DNA of 51,063 nt from Tabrizicola caldifontis (GCF_004762095.1 NZ_SIJH01000019.1:1-51063), one strand, 5' to 3'. Counted from the stretch's first letter, positions 32,590 through 41,493 are shown. The notes: generated from the letters alone by a model not told the origin. A program made the numbers and translations.

Positions 32590-33285
32590 TTACCGCCCGT
32601 CGGAGACCATGCGATGGAACAGATGCGTGAAGGTCGCCACGCCTAGAACCGGGATCACGAGGTTGAGGATCGGGATCGACAGCGGTGCGGCCATCAGGGT
32701 GCCGGCGATCCAGATCCTGATCCCGTTGCGCCGCCGCATTGCCCGGACCTCGGCCACCGGCAGGCGGCGCAGCGCGACCAGGGTGAAATATTCGCGGCCC
32801 AGCAGAAAGCCGTTCACGACCCAGAACAGGACCGGCACGAAGGGCCCTGCCAGCGGATAGGCGAAGATCGCCACCACATTCACCGCGATCAAGATTCCGA
32901 GGAAGTTCACCGACTGGCGCAGCGCCTCGCCCCAGCCGGGCGCCAGGGCGGGCGGCAGTTGCGGGTAATGCCGGTCTTCGACGGCCTGGGCCACGTCTTC
33001 CAGGAACAGCCCGCTGAAGGCCGCGGCGACCGGCACCATCAGAAAGATCGACAGCCCCAGCATGACCAACAGCGAGGTCCATCCCAGAAGTGTCTCGATC
33101 CCGGTCACCGGGCCGACGAACGGTACCTCGACGCTGTCCGGGGTCAGCCACCAGATGACCTGCAGGAACCCCGCATAGACTGCCACGAGAAGCGCCAGCG
33201 CCAGCAGGATACCAAGCAGCACCACCCGGCGGAAACGCTTGTCGCCCAGCTGCCCCACCGCACGCAGGAAGGAGGAGAGGATCAC
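32590..33285 (-). CDS. EI24 domain-containing (CysZ-like) membrane protein
   Basis: The 231-residue inner-membrane protein starts VILSSFLRAVGQLGDKRFRR and has four or more hydrophobic segments: VVLLGILLALALLVAVYAG, SLLVMLGLSIFLMVPVAAAF, ILIAVNVVAIFAYPLAGPFV and a C-terminal APLSIPILNLVIPVLGVA. Homologues are annotated EI24/CysZ and linked with sulfate uptake, though that role is not secure here. The GTG at 33285 overlaps the nitroreductase stop as GTGA and matches the usual N-terminus; an ATG at 33297 is the alternative. Confidence 0.8.
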   Translation of the reverse strand: MILSSFLRAVGQLGDKRFRRVVLLGILLALALLVAVYAGFLQVIWWLTPDSVEVPFVGPVTGIETLLGWTSLLVMLGLSIFLMVPVAAAFSGLFLEDVAQAVEDRHYPQLPPALAPGWGEALRQSVNFLGILIAVNVVAIFAYPLAGPFVPVLFWVVNGFLLGREYFTLVALRRLPVAEVRAMRRRNGIRIWIAGTLMAAPLSIPILNLVIPVLGVATFTHLFHRMVSDGR

Positions 33286-33860
33286 GCCTCGACCCATGTC
33301 ACGATACGCCCGAGATCGGGACGGGGGCGGTCCGGGCCATCCGCGGGCGGGGTGCCGATATGGACGATCCCTGCAACGGTTTCCCCTTCGACGCAGCCGA
33401 AGGCGCGGGCCGCGAAGACGGGGTCGTGCGCCGGCCAGCCAGTCAGCCAGCAGGCCCCCCAGCCCGCGGCCTCGGCTGCATTGACGATGCCGAAGCACAG
33501 CGCGGCAGCGGACATCAGCTGTTCCACTGCCGGGATCTTGGGCGAAGGTCTAGGCGATGAGATCACCACCACGGCCAGCTTGCCAAGGTCATACTGGCCG
33601 CGACCCTTGGCCACCATCTCGGCATCACCGCCCAGTTCCCCCGCCCGTTCTTCGGCCAGATTGGCCAGCCGCGCGAAGGCTGCCCCCCGCAGCACGATCA
33701 GTCGCCAGGGTTCAAGCTTGCCATGATCGGGGACGCGTGTGGCGGCGGTCAGGATTTCGGTCAGCTGGTCACGATCCGGGACCGGATAGGTGAACAGCTT
33801 CGCCGGCCGTGAGCGGCGGGCTTTCAGAAAGGCAAGGGCTGCATCGTTGCGGGTGGGCAT
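33282..33860 (-). CDS. Nitroreductase family protein (YdjA-like)
   Basis: The 192-residue flavoprotein starts MPTRNDAALAFLKARRSRPA and contains ATRVPDHGKLEPWRLIVLRG, the FMN-binding hallmark of the YdjA/BluB-like nitroreductase group, and later NAAEAAGWGACWLTGWPAHD. It would use NAD(P)H to reduce nitro compounds, quinones or another oxidised substrate. ATG at 33860 has an AGGA upstream and fits the family start. Its stop overlaps the start of the EI24 gene. Confidence 0.88.
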   Translation of the reverse strand: MPTRNDAALAFLKARRSRPAKLFTYPVPDRDQLTEILTAATRVPDHGKLEPWRLIVLRGAAFARLANLAEERAGELGGDAEMVAKGRGQYDLGKLAVVVISSPRPSPKIPAVEQLMSAAALCFGIVNAAEAAGWGACWLTGWPAHDPVFAARAFGCVEGETVAGIVHIGTPPADGPDRPRPDLGRIVTWVEA

Positions 33861-34048
33861 GGCGGTCCTGTCGGTTCGCATCGCGCCGGAGCCTAGCCTG
33901 GACCATTGGGGGATGCCAGAACCTGCACCCGTTCGGCAAGGCCGGGTCCGCGGCTCGTCGATGATGGCGTCAGTCCTCGCGTCGGGCCCGACGAAGGGTT
34001 GCAGTTGCACAAGCGGGCGTTAGGCACGCAAATCGGTATTCCGCGCAA

Positions 34049-35152
34049 TCAGACCCCTAAGGCGCCGGCAGCGTCTTCGATCCACCCGCGCGCAAAGGCA
34101 TCGAAGCGGGCGTCGGGCTGGCGTTTCTCCAGCACCGGCGCAAGAGGATCGGGGGCACTGACGGGGGCGGCGCTCAGTTCTTCCAGCACGGCGTGGCCAC
34201 AGAACGGGACATAGACCTCGGAATAGCCGCCCTCATGTACCAGAACCAGCCGCCCGTCGCACAGCGCCGCTGCGGCCTGCATCATCTGGCGGGTCATCAG
34301 ACGGAAGGTTTCGGCCGTGCAAAGCATCCGGCCCAGCGGATCGACCGCCGCCGCATCGAAGCCGCAAGCGACAATGAGCACCTCGGGCCTGAAACGATGC
34401 AGGGCGGGAAGGACCACCCGCTCCATCGCAAAGAGATAGGCGGCATGGCCGCAGCCGGGAGGCAGCGGCAGGTTGATGTTGCTGCCGGGTGCTTCCGGAC
34501 CTCCCGTCGCCTCGATGCCGCCGGTGTCCAAGGGGTAGTTCCGATCCTGATGCAGGCTGATCGTCAGCACGTCCGGGTCGTTCCAGAAGATGGCCTCGGT
34601 CCCGTTGCCGTGATGCACATCCCAGTCGACAACCGCGACACGACGCACAAGCCCTTCGGCCTGCGCTGCCCGGATCGCCACCGCGATGTTGTTCAGCAGG
34701 CAGAAACCATTTGGGAAATCGGCGGTACAATGATGCCCCGGCGGGCGCGAGAGCGCATAGGCATTGGCGACCTCGCCCCGCAGGACCGCCCGCAACGCCG
34801 CCTTGGCCAGACCCGCCGACAGGGCCGCGATCTCATACCCGCCCTTGCCGAAGGGCGTGCGCAGGCCCAGCTCTCCCCCGCCCGCATCCGACAGTTCCCT
34901 GAAGGCCGCAAGATAGCTTTCGGGGTGAACACGCAGCAGGTCGGCGTCGCTGGCCGGACCGGCGCTGCGCATGTCGAGGTGGTGGCAAAGGCCTGTCACA
35001 TCAACCAGGTTCTTCAGCCGCCGCTTGGTTTCGGGGTTTTCCGGCAGACCGCCGGGCATCGGCTGGACCAGGCCGCCGACCGGAAGGGTAAAGGCATAGT
35101 TGCCGCCGCCATGCCAGAAGCAGCGTTCATCGGTGTAAAAGGCGGTCGTCAT
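34049..35152 (-). CDS. Class II histone deacetylase/acetylpolyamine amidohydrolase-like protein
   Basis: The 367-residue zinc amidohydrolase has ALSRPPGHHCTADFPNGFCL (active-site histidines), VAVVDWDVHHGNGTEAIFW with the D-x-H zinc ligands, VACGFDAAAVDPLGRML and VHEGGYSEVYVPFCG. Bacterial members deacetylate acetylpolyamines or similar N-acyl amines. GGGAGAG precedes ATG 35152; a TTG two codons upstream was not used. It lies 58 bases after a glutamine-synthetase-like gene and an aminotransferase gene, supporting an amine or polyamine pathway. Confidence 0.87.
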   Translation of the reverse strand: MTTAFYTDERCFWHGGGNYAFTLPVGGLVQPMPGGLPENPETKRRLKNLVDVTGLCHHLDMRSAGPASDADLLRVHPESYLAAFRELSDAGGGELGLRTPFGKGGYEIAALSAGLAKAALRAVLRGEVANAYALSRPPGHHCTADFPNGFCLLNNIAVAIRAAQAEGLVRRVAVVDWDVHHGNGTEAIFWNDPDVLTISLHQDRNYPLDTGGIEATGGPEAPGSNINLPLPPGCGHAAYLFAMERVVLPALHRFRPEVLIVACGFDAAAVDPLGRMLCTAETFRLMTRQMMQAAAALCDGRLVLVHEGGYSEVYVPFCGHAVLEELSAAPVSAPDPLAPVLEKRQPDARFDAFARGWIEDAAGALGV

Positions 35153-35210
35153 TGCCAAGCTCTCCCGGGGTGGCAGGCAGCCTAGCCGGCTGGACGCCGG
35201 ATGGCCAGCG

Positions 35211-36599
35211 TCAGACCGTGTGCAGGTAGAGGTCGAAATCGACTTCGCTGACTGTGCGCATCACACGCTGGTATTCCGCCGCCTTGATCGCTGTGAAGGT
35301 GCGGTGCATGTCCTCGCCCAGGGCGTCCCTCAGGAAAGCCGACCGTTTCGCCGCCTCGATCGCCGACTTCCAGTCGGCCGGAATCTCGGCGCTGCTTTCG
35401 TCCTCATAGCCGTTGCCGGTGGTTTCGGGGCCGGGGTCGATCCTGTTCGTCAGCCCGTGACGGATGCCGGCCAACACGGTTGCGGCCACCAGATAGGGGT
35501 TGGCATCAACCCCGGCCGGGCGATGCTCGATCCGCCGGGCCCTGATGTCGCCTGCCGGGATGCGCAGGGCGACCGAACGGTTGTTGACCCCCCAGGTCGG
35601 GCTGACCGGCGCGTAGGACTGGTTCGCGAACCGGCGCCAGGAGTTCGCATGAGGCGCGAAGACCAGCATGCTTTCGCCCATGGTGCTTTTCAGCCCGCCC
35701 AGCGCGTGCAGGATCGTCGGGTTCCACTTGCCCTCTTCCGCTTCCACGAAGACGTTCTTCCCTGCGTCATCCAGCAGTGAGACGTGGAAATGCATCCCGG
35801 AACCGGCGTAGTTCTCGTTCGGCTTGGCCATGAAGCAGGCGACGACGCCATGCGCCCGTGCCTGCGCCCGGACGATGCGCTTCAGCCGCATCAGGTCGTC
35901 GGCGGCCTGCATCACATCGGTGCGGTAGTGCAGCGTCAGTTCATACTGCCCGGGGGCATATTCCGAGATCAGTGTTTCGGCCTTGATCCCCGCCTTCTCG
36001 GCCCCGGCGTAGATGTCGCTGAAAAGGGGCAGCATTCCATGCAGGTGATCGACCGAATAGACCTCGGTCTTGCGGCTGACCCGGCCATCCAGAACGTCGC
36101 GGGCGGGTTGCATCTTGCCGTCGGGGCCGCGTTCGGGGTCAAGCAGGAAGAATTCCAGTTCGAAGGCCCCGGCCGGATGCAGCCCTTCGGACGCCAGCGC
36201 ATCGACCTGACGTTGCAGGGCGTGGCGCGGGTCCGAGGTCATCGGCGCGCCGTCGAGGGTGTACATCGACATGAACACCTCACCGCGCGGGGGCTGGGTG
36301 TTGTGCAGGGCCTTCAGCGTGCCCGGAATCGGCCAGGCGCGCAGGTCGCCGTCGCCCTGGTCCCAGATCAGACCCGTTTCGTGCACGTCCTCGCCGCAGA
36401 TGTCCAAGCCGAGGATGGAAATCGGCAGATGGCGGCCATTGTTGTAAAAGGACAAAAGCTCATGCCGCCGGATGATCTTGCCGCGCCCGATCCCGTTGGC
36501 ATCGTGCAGGATAATGTCAAAGGCCTCGATTTCGGGATGGGCTTCGAGAAAGGCTTCCGCCTCGGCGGGGGTCGAGCCGGAGGGGCTGGTCGTGGTCAT
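35211..36599 (-). CDS. Glutamine synthetase family protein (gamma-glutamylpolyamine synthetase-like)
   Basis: The 462-residue enzyme has the GS catalytic core: FELEFFLLD, LISEYAPGQYELTLHYRTD, AGSGMHFHVSLLDDAGKN and WRRFANQSYAPVSPTWGVNN. It ends with a HRPAGVDANPYLVAATVLAG helix. The N-terminal region (IEAFDIILHDANGIGRGKII) is of the PuuA/GlnA3 type rather than housekeeping GlnA. Such enzymes ligate glutamate to polyamines, ethanolamine or other amines. It is two bases after the aminotransferase gene and shares an operon with the HDAC-like gene. Confidence 0.87.
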   Translation of the reverse strand: MTTTSPSGSTPAEAEAFLEAHPEIEAFDIILHDANGIGRGKIIRRHELLSFYNNGRHLPISILGLDICGEDVHETGLIWDQGDGDLRAWPIPGTLKALHNTQPPRGEVFMSMYTLDGAPMTSDPRHALQRQVDALASEGLHPAGAFELEFFLLDPERGPDGKMQPARDVLDGRVSRKTEVYSVDHLHGMLPLFSDIYAGAEKAGIKAETLISEYAPGQYELTLHYRTDVMQAADDLMRLKRIVRAQARAHGVVACFMAKPNENYAGSGMHFHVSLLDDAGKNVFVEAEEGKWNPTILHALGGLKSTMGESMLVFAPHANSWRRFANQSYAPVSPTWGVNNRSVALRIPAGDIRARRIEHRPAGVDANPYLVAATVLAGIRHGLTNRIDPGPETTGNGYEDESSAEIPADWKSAIEAAKRSAFLRDALGEDMHRTFTAIKAAEYQRVMRTVSEVDFDLYLHTV

Positions 36600-36601
36600 G
36601 G

Positions 36602-37975
36602 TCAGGCTGCCTGGAAAAGATCGGAGAGGATGGCGTCGAAGCTGGCGATCAGGCGATCGACCTGGGCCTTCTTCGTCGCGGGGCTGATCAGCATCATGTT
36701 GTGGAAGGGCGCGATCAGCGTGCCCCGGTTGATCAGCGCGGTGTGGATCGCGGCCTCTACCTGCGGCTGGTGGGCGAGGGCGGCTTCGGTCCCGTTGCGC
36801 AGAGGGCCGGGGGCGCAGATGAATTCCACCCGCGCGCCGACGCGGACCACATGCCAGGGCGCGCCGTGCCGCTCGATCGCCTTGCGCAGACCGGCGGAGA
36901 GGCGTTCGGCCAGTTTCTCCATATGCGCATAGTTTTCGGGCGTCATCACCTCGGCGAGGGTCGCGACGAGGCAGGCGAACTGCATCGGGTTGGCGGAGAG
37001 GGTCGTGCCCATGCCGGTGCGGCCGGGCTCGCGTCGGGCGTCGGCCTCATGGTAGCGTTTCGCGGTTTCCTCGGTCAGGCCCCAGACGGCGGTGGGCATG
37101 CCGCCGGCCACGCATTTGCCGACGACGAAGATGTCTGGGCGCAGCGAGTGGACGCGGGTATAGCCACCGAGGCCGGACGAGATGGTATGCGTCTCGTCCA
37201 TGATGAGGAGCGCGCCGTATTTCAGCGCGAGCTGCCGCAGCCCGTCGTGGAAGCCCGCGTGCGGCAGGACCATGCAGGAATTGGTCATCACCGGCTCGGT
37301 CAGGATAGCGGCGACGTCGCCCTTGGCCAGCGCGGCCTCGACCCCGGCAAGGTCGTTGAATTCGCAGGCGACGGCGGTCTGCGACAGGTCGTTGACCTGG
37401 CCGAGGAGCCCCGGCGCGTTCACCGTGCGGCCGTTTTCCAGCACGACGAAGGTGTCGTCCACCGTGCCGTGGTAGCAGCCGTTGAACACCAGCACCTTGG
37501 GCTTGCCCGTGATGGCCCTCGCCACGCGCAGGGCAAAGCGGTTGGCATCGGTTGCGGTGGTGGCGATCTGCCAGCGGAAGGATCCGAACCGTTCGGTCAG
37601 AAGGCGCCCGGCCTCAAGCGCGGTCTCGGTCGGCAGCATGTAGGTCAGGCCGCGGCGGGCCTGGTGGCGGATGGCTTTCGCCACGGGCGGCGGCGAATGG
37701 CCAAACATCGACCCGGTGTCGCCGAGACAGAAATCATCGAGCGTGATGCCGTCGATGTCCTCGATCCGCGCGCCATGGGCCTTTTCGACCAGCGGCAGGT
37801 GCGGCATGGGCCAGTCGGACATCCAGTGCATCGGCACGCCGCCGAGGAAATGCCCCGCTCCCTTCGCAAGGGCCTTGGCGGCCTTCGGTCGGGCCTTGGC
37901 ATAGGCCGCCGCCTCGCGCGCGGCAAAGGCGGCAAGGCGGTCCTGCGGGATTCCTGCGATCAGGGTGTCGGGCAT
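36602..37975 (-). CDS. Class III aminotransferase (glutamate-1-semialdehyde/omega-amine type)
   Basis: The 457-residue PLP enzyme has the cofactor aspartate in ALLIMDETHTISSGLGGYTR and the Schiff-base lysine in IFVVGKCVAGGMPTAVWGLT. DETHT replaces the DEV motif common in acetylornithine-type enzymes. TTATDANRFALRVARAIT and LVFNGCYHGTVDDTFVV are the usual upstream landmarks. It is the first gene of an operon with the glutamine-synthetase-like and HDAC-like genes. This suggests transamination of a polyamine, acylated diamine or amino acid. The natural amine is unknown. Confidence 0.86.
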   Translation of the reverse strand: MPDTLIAGIPQDRLAAFAAREAAAYAKARPKAAKALAKGAGHFLGGVPMHWMSDWPMPHLPLVEKAHGARIEDIDGITLDDFCLGDTGSMFGHSPPPVAKAIRHQARRGLTYMLPTETALEAGRLLTERFGSFRWQIATTATDANRFALRVARAITGKPKVLVFNGCYHGTVDDTFVVLENGRTVNAPGLLGQVNDLSQTAVACEFNDLAGVEAALAKGDVAAILTEPVMTNSCMVLPHAGFHDGLRQLALKYGALLIMDETHTISSGLGGYTRVHSLRPDIFVVGKCVAGGMPTAVWGLTEETAKRYHEADARREPGRTGMGTTLSANPMQFACLVATLAEVMTPENYAHMEKLAERLSAGLRKAIERHGAPWHVVRVGARVEFICAPGPLRNGTEAALAHQPQVEAAIHTALINRGTLIAPFHNMMLISPATKKAQVDRLIASFDAILSDLFQAA

Positions 37976-38015
37976 GGGCGTCGTCTCTCGGATACTGCCC
38001 GTATATGCGACAGAA

Positions 38016-38025
38016 TTTGATCAAA
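38016..38025. promoter_or_regulatory. Palindromic operator candidate upstream of the aminotransferase operon
   Basis: TTTGATCAAA is a perfect 10-base palindrome in an AT-rich patch of the 135-base gap before the aminotransferase start. It lies 41 bases upstream of the ATG (37975). On the minus strand TTGATC could also serve as a -35 element, with ATATAC about 17 bases later. It is a good candidate for a repressor site; no regulator gene is adjacent. Confidence 0.4.
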
Positions 38026-38110
38026 AAGCAAGCGGCGGCTCGTCCTGCATCTGCGACGCGCCCTCGCAGCGGCCGCGAGCGGTCGCAAGGCCGCCGACGA
38101 CCTGTATCCG

Positions 38111-39274
38111 TCAGGCCCAGCGGCCCTCGAAATCTTCGGGCACCAGCAGGTTGTGCCGCCCCATGTCCTTCACATCGCGTTCGCCGCACAGGGCCATGGT
38201 GATGTCCATCTCCTTGCGGATTACCTCCAGCGCCGTGGTCACACCAGCCTCACCCATTGCGCCGAGGCCGTGGATATAGGCCCGGCCGATCATGGTGCCC
38301 TTCGCGCCCAATGACAGGGCCTTCAGCACATCCTGGCCCGAGCGGATGCCCGAATCCAGCCATACCTCGGTCTGGTCCCCGATTGCCCGGACAATCGACG
38401 GCAGCATTCGGATCGAGCTCAGTGCCCCGTCCAGCTGCCGTCCGCCGTGGTTCGACACCACGACGGCATCGGCCCCGGCATCTGCGGCCATCCTCGCATC
38501 CTCGGGGTCGAGAACGCCCTTCAGTATGAACTTGCCCTTCCACTGGTCACGGATGCGGGCAACCTTCTTCCAGTCGAGCTTCGGATCGAACTGTTCGTTC
38601 GCCCAGGCTGTCAGGTCGGCAAGGCTGGTGACGTTCTTCACATGGCCGACAATGTTTCGGAACTGCCGCCGCGGTGTCTTCAGCATGTTCCACGACCACC
38701 GCGGCTTTGTCGCCATGTTGATCAGGTTCGGAATGGTCGGCCGCGGCGGGCTGGTCAGCCCATTCTTCAGATCCTTGTGCCGCTGGCCGAGGATCTGAAG
38801 GTCCAGCGTCAGCACCAGCGCGCTGCACCTCGCGGCACGGGCACGTTCGATGACGCCGTCCACGAAATCCTCGTCCTTCATCACATAAAGCTGGAACCAG
38901 AACGGGTCGGGGCTGTGGGCGGCCACGTCCTCGATGGAACAGATCGACATGGTGGAAAGCGTAAAGGGAACGCCGAATTTCGCAGCCGCGCGCGCGGCGT
39001 GGATCTCGCCGTCGGGGTACTGCATCCCGGTCGAGCCCACTGGGGCCAGAGCCACCGGAATCGTCACCTTCTGCCCGGCCATCGTGCTTTCCAGAACGCG
39101 GCCCGACAGGTCGCGCGCCACGCGCTGGCGGAAGCGCAGCAACGCAAAGTCGGTAGTATTCTCGCGAAAGGTCTGTTCGGTGTAACTGCCGCTTTCGCAG
39201 TAATCCCAGAACATCTTCGGCGTGCGCTTCCTGTGCAGGCGCTTCAGATCCTCGATGCAGGTGATGACGGGCAT
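38111..39274 (-). CDS. lldD: FMN-dependent alpha-hydroxy-acid dehydrogenase (L-lactate dehydrogenase type)
   Basis: The 387-residue enzyme has the family landmarks PKMFWDYCESGSYTEQTFRE at the N-terminus, IPVALAPVGSTGMQYPDGEI, the catalytic histidine in AVVVSNHGGRQLDGALSSI and the C-terminal GAKGTMIGRAYIHGLGAMGE. It would oxidise L-lactate or another 2-hydroxy acid and pass electrons to the quinone pool. GAGGGA precedes the ATG. A perfect inverted repeat lies 22 bases upstream. Glycolate- or mandelate-type substrates cannot be excluded. Confidence 0.88.
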   Translation of the reverse strand: MPVITCIEDLKRLHRKRTPKMFWDYCESGSYTEQTFRENTTDFALLRFRQRVARDLSGRVLESTMAGQKVTIPVALAPVGSTGMQYPDGEIHAARAAAKFGVPFTLSTMSICSIEDVAAHSPDPFWFQLYVMKDEDFVDGVIERARAARCSALVLTLDLQILGQRHKDLKNGLTSPPRPTIPNLINMATKPRWSWNMLKTPRRQFRNIVGHVKNVTSLADLTAWANEQFDPKLDWKKVARIRDQWKGKFILKGVLDPEDARMAADAGADAVVVSNHGGRQLDGALSSIRMLPSIVRAIGDQTEVWLDSGIRSGQDVLKALSLGAKGTMIGRAYIHGLGAMGEAGVTTALEVIRKEMDITMALCGERDVKDMGRHNLLVPEDFEGRWA

Positions 39275-39296
39275 GGGCGCGGTCCCTCGCGGCGGA

Positions 39297-39317
39297 TTGG
39301 TAAGCTTGTGTTACCAA
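39297..39317. promoter_or_regulatory. Operator-like inverted repeat upstream of lldD
   Basis: TTGGTAA (39297-39303) and TTACCAA (39311-39317) are perfect inverted 7-base arms with a 7-base spacer, ending 22 bases before the lldD start on the minus strand. GntR-family regulators of lactate and pyruvate genes (LldR, PdhR) bind TTGGT/ACCAA-type dyads, usually with a shorter spacer. It probably overlaps the promoter and would suit a repressor. Confidence 0.55.
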
Positions 39318-39428
39318 TGCCGCAGGGTCACGTCCATCCTTTCGGCACGGGCGAGGAAAGGCGTGCAACGGGGTTCATCACCGGCGGCGGGCCCGATCCC
39401 ATGGTGGACGCCGGCGCCGCGCGGCGTG

Positions 39429-40220
39429 TCAGGCCGAATGCGCCCCATCCGACAGGGCCTTGACGCGGGCCAGCACCTCGGGAACCGGCACGCCGGCACC
39501 GATGTCCTTCACGATGGCCGAGCCTACGACACAGCCGTCGGCGACGGAAGCGATGGCCTTCGCGGCCTCGGGCGTGGTGATGCCGAAACCAACGATCACC
39601 GGCAGGTCGGTAGAGCGCTTGATCCGCGCGACCTCGGGGGCGACATCCGCCGCCTGCGCCGCCGCTGCCCCCGTAATCCCGGTGATCGAGACATAATAGA
39701 CGAAACCGCTGGTGTTCTGCAGCACCTTGGGCAGGCGCTTGTCATCGGTGGTGGGCGTGGCAAGGCGGATGAAGTTGATGCCGGCCTTCTGGGCCGGGAT
39801 GCACAGTTCGTCGTCCTCCTCTGGCGGCAGGTCAACGACAATCAGGCCGTCTATCCCGGCTGCCACCGCCTCGTGCAGGAAGCGGGCGACGCCGCGGGAA
39901 TAGATGGGGTTGTAGTAACCCATCAGCACGATCGGCGTGGTCTTGTCCGCCTCGCGGAAGGCGCGCACCATGGCCAGCACCTTGTCCAGCTTCATCCCGC
40001 CTTCCAGCGCGCGCTGCCCCGCAGCCTGGATCGTCGGGCCATCGGCCATGGGGTCGGTGAAGGGCATACCCAGTTCGATGATGTCCACCCCAGCCCCAGG
40101 CAAGCCCTTCATCACCGCCAGAGAAGTCGCCTGATCGGGGTCACCACCCATGATGTAGGCGACGAAGGCCTTCTTCCCCTCGGCCTTCAGCCGCGCGAAG
40201 GTATCGTCGATCCGTGTCAT
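39429..40220 (-). CDS. trpA: Tryptophan synthase alpha subunit
   Basis: The 263-residue TIM-barrel enzyme cleaves indole-3-glycerol phosphate. Landmarks are [38 protein letters not shown] with the catalytic Glu and Asp, [18 protein letters not shown] and [16 protein letters not shown], with phosphate-binding [19 protein letters not shown] precedes ATG 40220. It stands alone here: no trpB adjoins it. Its stop lies 154 bases from lldD on the same strand. Confidence 0.96.
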   Translation of the reverse strand: MTRIDDTFARLKAEGKKAFVAYIMGGDPDQATSLAVMKGLPGAGVDIIELGMPFTDPMADGPTIQAAGQRALEGGMKLDKVLAMVRAFREADKTTPIVLMGYYNPIYSRGVARFLHEAVAAGIDGLIVVDLPPEEDDELCIPAQKAGINFIRLATPTTDDKRLPKVLQNTSGFVYYVSITGITGAAAAQAADVAPEVARIKRSTDLPVIVGFGITTPEAAKAIASVADGCVVGSAIVKDIGAGVPVPEVLARVKALSDGAHSA

Positions 40221-40275
40221 GGCATCCCCCGGTAAACCCGGTTCCATCTGCCATGCGCAGGCGGGGGAAATCAAT

Positions 40276-40290
40276 GGGTGCCGGGCACCC
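40276..40290 (-). terminator. Stem-loop at the end of the TetR gene
   Basis: GGGTGCCGGGCACCC is a perfect inverted repeat with a single central base, starting at the last base of the TetR stop codon. On the minus strand it is followed by ATTGATTTCC, so it is a plausible but weak intrinsic terminator between the TetR gene and trpA. Confidence 0.45.
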
Positions 40291-40853
40291 TATCGCAGGC
40301 CCACTGCGCGAAACCAGGCGCCAAGCGCGGCCTGGACATAATCAGCCGCTGTCCCCTGCCGCGTGAAGGCCCACCAGATCAGCGCCCCCTGCCAGACCTG
40401 CAGCATCTGCCAGCCAAGGCCCAGGCCGACTTCTGGCGCAGGGTCAAGCCGGCGCCCCAGGGCCGCCGCCAGCCGCTCGCCCCAGGCCTTGCCGCGGGCT
40501 CGCAGCACCGGGTTGCGGAAATCCTCGCGCAGCAGGAGAAGGCCCTCGGTCACATCCGTTTCCGCCTGATCCAGAGGCATCAGGGCTGCCAGAAGATCCA
40601 TCGCACCCTCTGCCCCTTCAGCCGCCCCGGCATCCGCCGCATCGGTCGCCGCGTCCAGCCGGTCCCATGCTCGCAGCAGGACCGCCTCGATCATCGCCTC
40701 GCGGCTGCGGAACCGCTGCACCAGCGTGGCCGGAGACACCCCCGCTGCCGCCCCGGCCAGCGCAAGGGTCAACCCGTCCGGCCCATGCCGGACAAGTGCG
40801 GGCATCAGCCGGTCAAGCAGGTCGCCGTCGGAAACGCTCTTGTGTCTTGCCAT
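40290..40853 (-). CDS. TetR family transcriptional regulator
   Basis: The 187-residue regulator starts MARHKSVSDGDLLDRLMPAL and has a helix-turn-helix in LTLALAGAAAGVSPATLVQR followed by FRSREAMIEAVLLRAWDRL. A long Ala-rich linker (residues about 75-90) and a ligand domain with WQMLQVWQGALIWWAFTRQG follow. It is divergent from the RibD-like gene, with only 48 AT-rich bases between them, so it almost certainly represses that gene and itself. The inducer is unknown. Confidence 0.85.
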   Translation of the reverse strand: MARHKSVSDGDLLDRLMPALVRHGPDGLTLALAGAAAGVSPATLVQRFRSREAMIEAVLLRAWDRLDAATDAADAGAAEGAEGAMDLLAALMPLDQAETDVTEGLLLLREDFRNPVLRARGKAWGERLAAALGRRLDPAPEVGLGLGWQMLQVWQGALIWWAFTRQGTAADYVQAALGAWFRAVGLR

Positions 40854-40865
40854 GGGCGAAAATAT

Positions 40866-40879
40866 TAAATGTGCGTTTA
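40866..40879. promoter_or_regulatory. Candidate TetR operator
   Basis: TAAATGTGCGTTTA is an imperfect palindrome (TAAA and TTTA arms, with inner G and C also symmetric) in the very AT-rich 48-base gap between the divergent TetR and RibD-like genes. Flanking TTATTTATTTT and AAATATT would supply promoter elements. Position and symmetry fit a TetR-family site. Confidence 0.5.
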
Positions 40880-40901
40880 TTTATTTTCAAGAGGGAATCG
40901 C

Positions 40902-41429
40902 ATGGCGCGCATCCTCGGTTACATCGCGGCCAGTCTGGACGGGTTCGTCGCTGCCGCGGATGACAGCCTAGACTGGCTTTTCGCCTACAACGACATGGAC
41001 CTGGGCGAGCACGGCTACGACCGGTTCCTGAAGCGCATCCGGACCGTAGTCATGGGCCGCGCAACCTACGATTTCCTTGAAAGGACCAGGGCCCCCTGGC
41101 CCTATGCCGCGCAGCGCGCCTTCGTGGTAACCTCGCGCCCGATCCCTGCCCCACTCGGCCCGCTGGAAACCCGCAGCGATGTGGACGCGCTGATCGCCGA
41201 GTTGCGCGCCCTGGACGACGGTGATGTCTGGATGGTCGGCGGCGGACAGTTGCAGATGGCCTTTCTGGAACGCGGCGCCGTGGACGAGATCGAGATCTAC
41301 GTCATCCCCGAACTGATCGGCGGCGGCCCGCCGCTCTTTCCGCCGACCGGCCTGCGCGCCAGCCCCCGGCTGATCAGCGCCAAGGCATTGGATCGCGGCT
41401 GCGTGCGGCTGCACTATGCGCTGACCTGA
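40902..41429 (+). CDS. Dihydrofolate reductase family protein (RibD C-terminal-like)
   Basis: The 175-residue protein starts [20 protein letters not shown], then [15 protein letters not shown] and [11 protein letters not shown], with [20 protein letters not shown] and [17 protein letters not shown] in the C-terminal half. This is the YyaP/RibD-C subgroup of DHFR-fold proteins, which bind NADPH but are rarely true DHFRs. GAGGG precedes ATG 40902; an upstream ATG at 40869 falls inside the putative operator. Substrate unknown. It is probably controlled by the divergent TetR. Confidence 0.87.
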   Translation: MARILGYIAASLDGFVAAADDSLDWLFAYNDMDLGEHGYDRFLKRIRTVVMGRATYDFLERTRAPWPYAAQRAFVVTSRPIPAPLGPLETRSDVDALIAELRALDDGDVWMVGGGQLQMAFLERGAVDEIEIYVIPELIGGGPPLFPPTGLRASPRLISAKALDRGCVRLHYALT

Positions 41430-41493
41430 CGCCCAAGCTTGATCCTGTCGCGCCTCGCCCGTAGAAGGCGCGCTGTCGCCAATGGAGGGCATG

